NCBI GenBank assembly: GCA_029777145.1
Contig: JAKOSS010000158.1
Coordinates: 1-5,461 of the forward strand
Direction: 5' to 3'
Origin: Acidobacteriota bacterium
Lineage (GTDB): Bacteria > Acidobacteriota > Blastocatellia > Pyrinomonadales > Pyrinomonadaceae
Length of the DNA stretch: 5,461 nt
The notes below the pieces were generated by a model. The model searched no databases. It saw nothing but the letters and a program-made list of their open reading frames with translations, and was not told the DNA's origin. This document shows positions 1 through 5,080 of this stretch, one piece after another. Position 1 is the stretch's first letter. Each line of letters starts with the position of its first letter. Position numbers and translations under genes: made by a program.

Positions 1-1349
1 CCGATTTCGAACAGCCGATGCACGGCGACCTGCTGTGGGTTTACGAAGGCTTGACGCAGTACATGGGCAAGGTTCTCGCGACGCGTTCGGGGTTGTGGAC
101 CGAGTCGATGTTCCGCGAATCGTTCGCGCAGATCGCGGCCGAACAGGGCGGACGGTCGGGACGCAACTGGCGTCCGCTTGTCGATACGGCGCGCGCCGTG
201 CAGTTCACTTACGATTCGCCGCGGATGTGGCGCAACCTGCGTCGCGGAGCGGATTATTATGACGAAGGCGCGCTGGTTTGGCTCGAGGCCGACGTCGTCA
301 TCCGCGAGAAAAGCGGCGGCACGAAGTCGCTCGACGATTTTCTTCATGCATTTCACGGTGGGGAATCGGGCGGCCCGAAACTCGTGACCTACACGTTCGA
401 CGACGTCGTCCGGACGCTCAACGACGTTCAGCCATACGATTGGCGTTCGTTCTTTATCGATCGCGTTTACAAGGTGAGATCCGGCGCTCCGGTCGGCGGG
501 ATCGAGGCCGGCGGTTGGAATCTCGTGTTTACAAACGAAGAGAATCAGCAAGCACAGGTCGAGGGCGCCGACGGACTCAACGGCGATCACATGTTCTCGA
601 TCGGAATGGACGTCAGCGCCGACGGCGAGATCCTCGACACGAATCCCGATCTTCCGGCGGCAAAGTCGGGGCTCGCGCCGGGAATGCTGATCCGCACACT
701 GAACGGACAGGAATTCACAGTCGCGGCATTGAAATCGGCGATCGGAGCCTCGCAGCGCGGCGCACAGAACTTCGTGATCGAGGCGCAGAACGGCGGCGAG
801 CGCGCGACCTACAAGTTCACGTATTCGGGCGGCGAGCGCTATCCGCACATCGTTCGTGATGCGGCGAAAAAGGATCTACTGACGGCGATTCCGAAGCCAG
901 TTAAGGATGCGGTCGGCGATGTAGATTCGAGGCCGGCGGGACGTCCGCGTGCCGAACGCCAGCTCAAACCGCGGATTCCTCCGAACGTGTCAAAGTTGAT
1001 CCTTGATCGGAAAGAACACATCGCAACGTGTTCGAGCGCACCGAACGCATGTCCGCCGAATGTGCGTCCGATCGAGATCCGCACGGAGGTCGAAAATCCC
1101 GACAATGCAGTGATCACCTACGATTACAAAGTCACCTCGGGACGAATCGTCGGCCAGGGACCGCGCGTATTTTGGAACCTCGACGGCGTCGAGGCGGGAA
1201 AATACACGATAACTGCGGCTGTCGACGACGGTTGCGGATTTTGCGGCAAGACTGCCACGGCCGAGATCGAAGTTAAGGTTTGTCCGGCATGCGCGGGCGA
1301 AGTCGCGTCGGTCTTCGGGATCGCGCCGATGATTTTCTTCAATGCCTGA
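1..1349 (+). CDS. M61-family metallopeptidase (glycyl aminopeptidase-like) with PDZ and extra C-terminal Cys-rich PKD-like domain, 5'-truncated
   Basis: The frame is open from the window edge (first full codon at 3), so the N-terminus and the HExxH zinc motif lie upstream. Numbering residues from the Met at 18, the visible part opens with LLWVYEGLTQYMG, the M61 segment whose Glu (E10) is the expected third zinc ligand. The M61 signatures YYDEGALVWLEAD (80-92) and DWRSFFIDRVY (141-151) follow. A PDZ domain spans about 192-270 (GLAPGMLIRTLNG core). M61 proteins usually stop soon after the PDZ; here the frame continues about 170 residues through a Pro/Arg-rich linker into a beta-rich domain (about 333-425) resembling PKD-like modules. 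That tail holds all six visible cysteines (338, 345, 406, 409, 422, 425). The family is zinc aminopeptidases, probably exported. The stop overlaps the next start by 8 nt, suggesting translational coupling. Family call is firm; tail identity is inferred. Confidence 0.9.
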   Translation, partial: DFEQPMHGDLLWVYEGLTQYMGKVLATRSGLWTESMFRESFAQIAAEQGGRSGRNWRPLVDTARAVQFTYDSPRMWRNLRRGADYYDEGALVWLEADVVIREKSGGTKSLDDFLHAFHGGESGGPKLVTYTFDDVVRTLNDVQPYDWRSFFIDRVYKVRSGAPVGGIEAGGWNLVFTNEENQQAQVEGADGLNGDHMFSIGMDVSADGEILDTNPDLPAAKSGLAPGMLIRTLNGQEFTVAALKSAIGASQRGAQNFVIEAQNGGERATYKFTYSGGERYPHIVRDAAKKDLLTAIPKPVKDAVGDVDSRPAGRPRAERQLKPRIPPNVSKLILDRKEHIATCSSAPNACPPNVRPIEIRTEVENPDNAVITYDYKVTSGRIVGQGPRVFWNLDGVEAGKYTITAAVDDGCGFCGKTATAEIEVKVCPACAGEVASVFGIAPMIFFNA

Positions 1350-1773
1350 AGCTGAACTCGGAAAACTGCAAGGCGTGTTCGGCGTTTCGCCGGCGGTGCT
1401 GCAGCGCGCCGCCGCGGTCGCATTCCTGTCGTTCGTTTTCTTCCTGCTGATGATGTTCGGCTTCTATCTGCGCCAGAACATCGGTTATTTCCTCCTCGCG
1501 ACGGCGTTCCTCGTCGTCAATCTATTCACGCTGATCGGCTGGTTCGCGATCCGCAAGAAGACCGTTCGGATCTACGAACATGGGATCAGGTTTCGCGATT
1601 TCGCCGCCGCTTGGAACGAGATCGCTACAGTTGAATCCCAGTCCGACGCCGGCAAACTCACGAAAGAGAAGGCATCGGTGACGATCACGAAAACCGACGG
1701 CAAATCCGTCGTCCTGCCTAATTCGATCGACCGCATCGAAGAGATCGTCGCGGTGATCCGGCGGAAGATCTAG
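1342..1773 (+). CDS. Small membrane protein with two TM helices and a PH-like cytosolic domain
   Basis: This 143-residue protein has a short N-terminal segment, two hydrophobic helices (about 23-43 and 47-70) joined by a tight RQN turn, then RKK, which by the positive-inside rule places the C-terminal part in the cytoplasm. Residues 74-143 read as a small beta-rich domain with a closing helix: VRIYEHGIRFRDFAAAWNEIATVE resembles the strand pattern of bacterial PH-like (bPH/DUF6585-type) domains, and IDRIEEIVAVIRRKI is the terminal amphipathic helix. The family is poorly characterised and I assign no function. The ATG at 1342 overlaps the peptidase stop by 8 nt and has no good Shine-Dalgarno sequence, so translation probably depends on coupling to the upstream gene. 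An in-frame GTG at 1375 is an alternative start that would keep both helices. Confidence 0.75.
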   Translation: MPEAELGKLQGVFGVSPAVLQRAAAVAFLSFVFFLLMMFGFYLRQNIGYFLLATAFLVVNLFTLIGWFAIRKKTVRIYEHGIRFRDFAAAWNEIATVESQSDAGKLTKEKASVTITKTDGKSVVLPNSIDRIEEIVAVIRRKI

Positions 1774-1785
1774 ATAGCAGGCATT

Positions 1786-1801
1786 GGACGGCTTTCCGTT
1801 C
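1786..1801 (+). terminator. Weak hairpin just after the small membrane protein gene
   Basis: GGACGG (1786-1791) pairs with CCGTTC (1796-1801), including one G-T wobble, around a CTTT loop, 12 nt after the stop codon. There is no uninterrupted T-run after it, so it is at best a weak or factor-assisted terminator for the peptidase/membrane-protein pair. Confidence 0.2.
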
Positions 1802-1813
1802 TCAGCTTCACGT

Positions 1814-1907
1814 TTTCAGCTATTTCGGGGATTTGTGAATTCACAATTCAAGTCCGGCCATCGCTCGAACGGTCGGATTCGGAATAGCGGAGAACCGATA
1901 GCTGAAA
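1814..1907. repeat. Long-loop inverted repeat (10-bp arms)
   Basis: TTTCAGCTAT (1814-1823) is the exact reverse complement of ATAGCTGAAA (1898-1907). The similarity continues imperfectly outward, with TCAGCTT upstream of the left arm and AGCTGACAG downstream of the right arm. The 74-nt interior contains a 14-bp palindrome. The layout resembles a small REP/MITE-like intergenic element, but no transposase or target duplication is visible, so this is only a structural description. Confidence 0.35.
1833..1846. promoter_or_regulatory. 14-bp perfect palindrome, candidate operator
   Basis: TTGTGAATTCACAA is a perfect palindrome in an otherwise irregular intergenic stretch, about 100-120 nt upstream of the proposed E2 promoter. 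Its half-site looks like the TGTGA of CRP-family sites, but the two half-sites are separated by only 2 nt instead of 6, so a CRP assignment is not supported. It could be bound by another dimeric regulator or be the centre of the surrounding inverted repeat. Confidence 0.3.
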
Positions 1908-1922
1908 GCTGACAGCAGCCTG

Positions 1923-1943
1923 CCGACCAACGACCGCCGACCA
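1923..1943. repeat. Short 7-nt-period repeat (three units)
   Basis: The units CCGACCA, ACGACCG and CCGACCA follow each other directly; the octamer GCCGACCA recurs at exactly 14 nt. It is short enough to be chance, but 7-nt-period sequence also occurs inside the downstream E2 gene. Confidence 0.35.
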
Positions 1944-1949
1944 CTGCTT

Positions 1950-1979
1950 TTCACATTTCCGTCCGTTTTCCTGTATCCT
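1950..1979 (+). promoter_or_regulatory. Candidate sigma-70-type promoter for the E2 gene
   Basis: TTCACA (1950-1955, 5 of 6 to TTGACA) is followed after 18 nt by TATCCT (1974-1979, 4 of 6 to TATAAT). Transcription would begin near 1986, giving a leader of about 40 nt that is very T-rich up to the ribosome binding site. This is the best match in the intergenic region; no experimental support is available. Confidence 0.35.
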
Positions 1980-2016
1980 AATTTTTTGAGTTTTTTATTC
2001 ACAATCGTATTTATCC

Positions 2017-2020
2017 GGAG
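2017..2020 (+). promoter_or_regulatory. Ribosome binding site of the E2 gene
   Basis: GGAG lies 5 nt before the ATG at 2026, in an AT-rich leader, and fixes that ATG as the start; the protein then begins directly with the lipoyl-domain strand MSFEVVMPQMGES. Confidence 0.7.
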
Positions 2021-2025
2021 TATTT

Positions 2026-3744
2026 ATGAGCTTTGAAGTAGTGATGCCCCAGATGGGCGAGTCGATCACCGAAGGGACCGTGTCGAAGTGGCTGAAGGCC
2101 GTCGGCGACGCGATCGAAAAGGATGAGCCGATCCTCGAGATCTCGACCGACAAGGTCGATGCCGAGGTTCCGGCGCCCGGCGCGGGCGTGCTCCTCGAAA
2201 TCCGCGTGCCCGAAGGTGAGACGGTCGAGGTCGGAACCATCGTCGCCGTGGTCGGCGACGCGTCGGGTGCCGCCGCTCCCGCTCCGAAGGCCGAAACTCC
2301 GGTCGTTGAGGTCGCTGCTCCGGTCGCCGAACCGACTCCTGTTCCGGTCGCCGCCCCGGTCGCTCAGCCTGTTCAATCCGCAATCGCCGATTCCCATTCC
2401 GAAATGGTCGTGATGCCCCAGATGGGCGAATCGATCACCGAGGGAACCGTTTCAAAGTGGCTGAAAGCGGTCGGCGAGGACATTGAAAAGGACGAACCGC
2501 TGCTTGAGATCTCAACCGACAAGGTCGATGCGGAAGTGCCGTCGCCGGTCGCCGGAAAGGTCATTGAGATACTCGTTCCGGAAGGCGAAACGGTCGAGGT
2601 CGGGGCGGTTTTGGCCCGTGTCGGATCCGGAGCGGGCGCAGCCGCACCTGCGGTCGCGGAAGCACCGAAGACCCCCGAACCGCCGAAAGCTCCCGTGGCA
2701 CCGAGCTCAACGGCGGCGTTCGAAGCGCCGAAAACACTTGAATTGCCGAAGGCCGCGGCTGCCGCGGCAGGCGCCGGTCAGACGGTCGACGATCTTCGCC
2801 GGATCAAGTCGTCGCCGCTCGTTCGGAACATCGCGAAAGAACACGGGATCGACATTACGCGGATCCCCGGAAGCGGGCTTTCGGGACGCGTCACGAAAAA
2901 GGACATTCTCAACTTCATCGAAACCGGCGCCGCTCTCCGCCCGCAGGATCTGATGGTCGGAAAGGTTTCGGCACCGGCCTCCACCGTGCCTACAACTACG
3001 ACGGATCCAAATCTAAAATCCAAAATCGAAAATCTAAAATCGTCGGATCGCGTCGAACCGATGTCGGTGATGCGCAAGAAGATCGCCGCGCACATGACGC
3101 TCTCGAAACAAACCTCGGCGCACGTCACGAGCGTTTATGAGATCGACATGACGAACGTGGCGAAGTTCCGCGCCGCCAACAAGAACGCCTTCCAGGAGCG
3201 GTTCGGGACGAAACTGACGTTCATGCCGTTCATCTTCCAGGCGGTCAGTCAGGCGCTCCGAAAATTCCCGGTCGTCAATGCGCAGGTCGACGGCGACAAC
3301 ATCATCTATAAGGGCGACGTCAATCTCGGGATGGCGGTCGCGCTCGATTGGGGGCTCATCGTGCCGGTCATCAAACGCGCTGACACGTTGTCGCTCTCGG
3401 GTCTCGCGGTCACGGCGAACGATCTCGCGGATCGGGCACGGACGAAGAAACTTTCGCCGGATGAAGTGCAGGGCGGAACGTTCTCGATCACAAATCCCGG
3501 CGTCTTCGGAGGTCTGTTCGGGACACCGATCATCAACCAGCCGCAGGTTGCGATCCTGTGCGTCGGGACGATCGAAAAACGCCCGAAGGTCCTGACGACG
3601 CCCGATGGCGACGATTACATCGCGATCAGGCAGATGGCCTATTTCGCGCTGACCTACGATCACCGGATCGTCGACGGCGCCGATGCCGAGCGCTTCCTTT
3701 CTTTTCTCAAGGAATATCTCGAAACGACGAATTTCAGTCTTTGA
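2026..3744 (+). CDS. sucB: Dihydrolipoamide acyltransferase E2, SucB-like, with two lipoyl domains
   Basis: This complete 572-residue protein is the E2 core of a 2-oxoacid dehydrogenase complex, moving an acyl group from lipoyl-lysine to CoA. Domains in order: lipoyl 1 (about 3-77, lipoyl Lys K43 in STDKVDAE); Ala/Pro/Val-rich linker; lipoyl 2 (126-200, K166); Ala/Pro/Lys linker with two copies of EAPKT-x-E-x-PKA; peripheral-subunit binding domain (262-298), which docks E1/E3; linker 299-345 with a 7-nt repeat; catalytic domain (about 345-572) with the active-site motif DHRIVDG, H546 and D550. The GESITEGTVSKW start and multiple lipoyl domains best match the actinobacterial-type SucB group, so 2-oxoglutarate dehydrogenase is the leading call. 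A branched-chain or pyruvate E2 cannot be excluded, since no E1 or E3 gene is in the window. It appears to be monocistronic, with its own promoter and a hairpin after the stop. Confidence 0.9.
   Translation: MSFEVVMPQMGESITEGTVSKWLKAVGDAIEKDEPILEISTDKVDAEVPAPGAGVLLEIRVPEGETVEVGTIVAVVGDASGAAAPAPKAETPVVEVAAPVAEPTPVPVAAPVAQPVQSAIADSHSEMVVMPQMGESITEGTVSKWLKAVGEDIEKDEPLLEISTDKVDAEVPSPVAGKVIEILVPEGETVEVGAVLARVGSGAGAAAPAVAEAPKTPEPPKAPVAPSSTAAFEAPKTLELPKAAAAAAGAGQTVDDLRRIKSSPLVRNIAKEHGIDITRIPGSGLSGRVTKKDILNFIETGAALRPQDLMVGKVSAPASTVPTTTTDPNLKSKIENLKSSDRVEPMSVMRKKIAAHMTLSKQTSAHVTSVYEIDMTNVAKFRAANKNAFQERFGTKLTFMPFIFQAVSQALRKFPVVNAQVDGDNIIYKGDVNLGMAVALDWGLIVPVIKRADTLSLSGLAVTANDLADRARTKKLSPDEVQGGTFSITNPGVFGGLFGTPIINQPQVAILCVGTIEKRPKVLTTPDGDDYIAIRQMAYFALTYDHRIVDGADAERFLSFLKEYLETTNFSL
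2032..2625 (+). repeat. Duplicated lipoyl-domain coding segment (direct repeat, 369-nt spacing)
   Basis: The segments 2032-2256 and 2401-2625 encode the two lipoyl domains. By direct count 60 of 75 residues are identical, and the DNA is also closely matched, with an identical 20-nt run at 2041-2060 and 2410-2429 and a 17-nt run around each lipoyl-lysine codon. Differences are concentrated at the C-terminal half of each domain. Confidence 0.85.
2374..2401 (+). repeat. Degenerate 7-nt-period repeat in the first E2 linker
   Basis: Read in 7-nt steps the DNA is CAATCCG, CAATCGC, CGATTCC, CATTCCG, encoding roughly QSAIADSHS, which breaks the Ala/Pro/Val composition of the rest of the linker just before lipoyl domain 2. 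The period is only approximate, so this may be a decayed repeat or chance. Confidence 0.35.
3007..3042 (+). repeat. Heptanucleotide tandem repeat CNAAAAT inside the E2 gene
   Basis: Four exact-length units follow each other at 3013-3040 (CTAAAAT, CCAAAAT, CGAAAAT, CTAAAAT), preceded by a 6-nt partial unit CCAAAT (3007-3012) and followed by CG. The variable position is always the second base. The stretch is strongly A/T-rich within GC-rich coding DNA. Although 7 is not a multiple of 3, the frame stays open and encodes NLKSKIENLKSS (residues 329-340) in the flexible linker between the subunit-binding and catalytic domains. Confidence 0.85.
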
Positions 3745-3767
3745 TCGCGCACGCTTCAAGGACACCA

Positions 3768-3805
3768 AATGGGCAGACTGTCCGCAAAACGAACAGTCGC
3801 CCATT
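3768..3805 (+). terminator. Strong hairpin after the E2 gene (no T-run)
   Basis: AATGGGC (3768-3774) pairs with GCCCATT (3799-3805) and GACTGT (3776-3781) pairs with ACAGTC (3793-3798): 13 base pairs with a single bulged A at 3775 and an 11-nt loop. It starts 24 nt after the stop codon. There is no T-run on the 3' side (CCTATCC follows), so it is not a standard intrinsic terminator; it could stabilise the mRNA 3' end or act with Rho. Confidence 0.5.
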
Positions 3806-3873
3806 CCTATCCTCCGGGCTGAAATCCGGAATTATCCCGCAATTACAAGGACTTTGGATCCAACCGTAACTTC

Positions 3874-3889
3874 TGGCACGCGGCTTGAT
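3874..3889 (+). promoter_or_regulatory. Candidate sigma-54 (RpoN) promoter for the OmpA-family gene
   Basis: TGGCACG (3874-3880), 4 nt, then TTGAT (3885-3889) fits the -24/-12 consensus TGGCACG-N4-TTGCW in sequence and spacing, preceded by the preferred pyrimidine. The one important deviation is A instead of C in the -12 GC doublet. Transcription would start near 3900, giving a leader of about 155 nt. No activator-binding site could be identified. Confidence 0.4.
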
Positions 3890-3958
3890 ATTCAAATTTT
3901 CGTTGAAAGTCCATGCGGAATTATGCAAAGATTTGAAAGACGTTTTTGAACCCTCGAA

Positions 3959-3986
3959 GAAATCTCGACAACTCTAAGGAGATTTC
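3959..3986 (+). other. 8-bp hairpin in the presumed leader of the OmpA-family gene
   Basis: GAAATCTC (3959-3966) is the exact reverse complement of GAGATTTC (3979-3986), with a 12-nt loop. The 3' arm overlaps an AAGGAG sequence (3976-3981) that looks like a ribosome binding site but has no start codon at a useful distance. Role unknown. Confidence 0.3.
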
Positions 3987-4042
3987 GGACGTCTATTAGG
4001 TCTGTTTTCAACGTTCCGCAGTTTGGATTGAAAATAATATTC

Positions 4043-4047
4043 AGGAG
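4043..4047 (+). promoter_or_regulatory. Ribosome binding site deciding the OmpA-family start
   Basis: AGGAG lies 7 nt before the ATG at 4055. This selects 4055 over the in-frame TTG at 4028, which would overlap the leader, lacks such a site and would put nine extra residues before a normal signal peptide. Confidence 0.8.
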
Positions 4048-4054
4048 TCAAACT

Positions 4055-5008
4055 ATGAAGAAGTTTTCTGCTTTGTTGCTGGCAGTGTTGATCGGCGTCG
4101 TGAGCGCTTTCGCGCAGGATGCGCAGCTTCGTTCGCTCGTCGCCGGACAAAAGTACAAGATGAAGGGCGTTGTCGTCGCGAAGGACGACTCAAGCTTTGT
4201 GTTGCGGGACGGAACAGGCGTTGATACGAAAGTTCTCATCTCGCCGAACACGAGCATCAAGACTAAAGGCGGGTTCTTTGGAGGCGGCGACAAGATCGCT
4301 TCGGCCCAGATCGTACGCGGGTTGAACATGGAAGTCGAGGGCCGCGGCGATTCGTCCGGCAGCCTTTCGGCCGAGAAGATCAGGTTCGACAAGGACGATT
4401 TCAAGGTTGCGCAGTCGATCGACAGCCGCGTCACGCCGACCGAGGACCGGGTGACACAAACCGAACAGAATCAACAGCGTCTTTCGGGTCAGATCGACGA
4501 GTTGATGGCGATCTCGAACGCCGCGAAGGGCGGCGCGAAGGCTGCTCAGGAAACGGCTGACGCCGCGGTTCAGGGCGTGAACGCAACGAATCAGCGGATC
4601 ACCGCGCTCGACGATTATGTCGTCCAGTCGACGGCGACCGTGAATTTCAAGGTCGGCAGCTGGGTGCTTTCGCCGGAGGCAAGGACGTCGCTCGATCAGG
4701 TCGCCCAGACGGCGATCCAGCTCAAAGGCTACGTCATTGAAGTCACGGGATTTGCGTCGTCGGACGGTGATGAGAAGAAGAACAAGGTCTTGAGCCAGAA
4801 GCGCGCGCAGGCCGTGATCGACTACCTCGTCGAGACGCACAACATTCCGCTGCGCCGCATCGGACAGTCGTACGGATTTGGCGAACTTCAGGCCGTCGCC
4901 GACAATTCGACGAAGGAAGGCCGCGAACAGAACCGACGCGTTGAGATCAAGCTGCTCGTCAACCGCGGACTGAACCAGAACGTCGAGGTTCGTGCGAATC
5001 CTCAGTAA
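4055..5008 (+). CDS. Secreted OmpA-family protein with N-terminal DUF5666-like domain and helical stalk
   Basis: The 317-residue protein begins with a clear Sec signal peptide (KK, then a hydrophobic core, AFA before Q21 as the likely cleavage site). Residues about 32-112 form a beta-rich DUF5666/OB-like domain (GVVVAKDDSSFVLRDGTG). Residues about 120-185 are Gln/Ala-rich and helical, starting with two heptads (SRVTPTE, DRVTQTE), consistent with a coiled-coil stalk. Residues about 193-303 are an OmpA C-terminal peptidoglycan-binding domain: VNFKVGSWVLSPEA, LSQKRAQAVIDYL, GFGE and NRRVEIKL. Aligned by eye to E. coli OmpA, R250 matches the ligand Arg, but the ligand Asp is replaced by S235 (D237 is two residues on). 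No membrane beta-barrel is visible, so I infer a periplasmic or envelope-attached protein linking to the cell wall. It has its own leader and promoter candidate and ends at a strong terminator. Confidence 0.88.
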   Translation: MKKFSALLLAVLIGVVSAFAQDAQLRSLVAGQKYKMKGVVVAKDDSSFVLRDGTGVDTKVLISPNTSIKTKGGFFGGGDKIASAQIVRGLNMEVEGRGDSSGSLSAEKIRFDKDDFKVAQSIDSRVTPTEDRVTQTEQNQQRLSGQIDELMAISNAAKGGAKAAQETADAAVQGVNATNQRITALDDYVVQSTATVNFKVGSWVLSPEARTSLDQVAQTAIQLKGYVIEVTGFASSDGDEKKNKVLSQKRAQAVIDYLVETHNIPLRRIGQSYGFGELQAVADNSTKEGREQNRRVEIKLLVNRGLNQNVEVRANPQ

Positions 5009-5025
5009 CCTTCTTTCTTAAGAAC

Positions 5026-5066
5026 GGGGCAGTGGCGGACGCAATTTGGCCGCGCTGCCCTTTTTT
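5026..5066 (+). terminator. Intrinsic terminator of the OmpA-family gene
   Basis: GGGCAG (5027-5032) pairs with CTGCCC (5055-5060); inside it GCGG (5035-5038) pairs with CCGC (5050-5053), with T5033-G5054 stacking and one bulged base. Six T residues follow directly (5061-5066). It begins 18 nt after the stop codon. This is a classical Rho-independent terminator. Confidence 0.9.
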
Positions 5067-5080
5067 CAAATTCCAACCGC

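Larger units (their letters stand above)
3745..4054. other. 310-nt non-coding region between the E2 and OmpA-family genes
   Basis: No convincing gene is present. It holds a strong hairpin close to the E2 stop, a weak second hairpin (TCCGG 3813-3817 with CCGGA 3826-3830), a sigma-54-like match at 3874-3889, an 8-bp hairpin at 3959-3986 and the ribosome binding site of the OmpA-family gene. The 3' half is AT-rich compared with the genes. The nonamer CGGAATTAT occurs twice (3827-3835, 3916-3924), without a clear role. Confidence 0.7.

Noticed and set aside
278..859. Plus-strand open frame (193 codons) inside the M61 gene in another frame
   Set aside because: Extremely Arg-rich low-information translation, with the true frame carrying clear M61 and PDZ motifs.
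1833..1846. CRP-type operator
   Set aside because: The TGTGA and TCACA half-sites are 2 nt apart rather than 6, so CRP-like binding is not expected.
3034..3804. Long minus-strand open frame (256 codons) opposite the E2 catalytic domain
   Set aside because: It is antisense to an unmistakable E2 domain, is rich in Arg/Asp/Glu as expected for the reverse of GC-rich codons, and shows no recognisable domain.
4028..4054. TTG at 4028 as start of the OmpA-family protein
   Set aside because: The ATG at 4055 has AGGAG at 7-nt spacing and begins a normal signal peptide; the TTG extension would spoil both.
4190..4840. Minus-strand open frame (216 codons) opposite the OmpA-family gene
   Set aside because: Arg-, Leu- and Asp-rich shadow of a real gene that has its own signal peptide, ribosome binding site and terminator.
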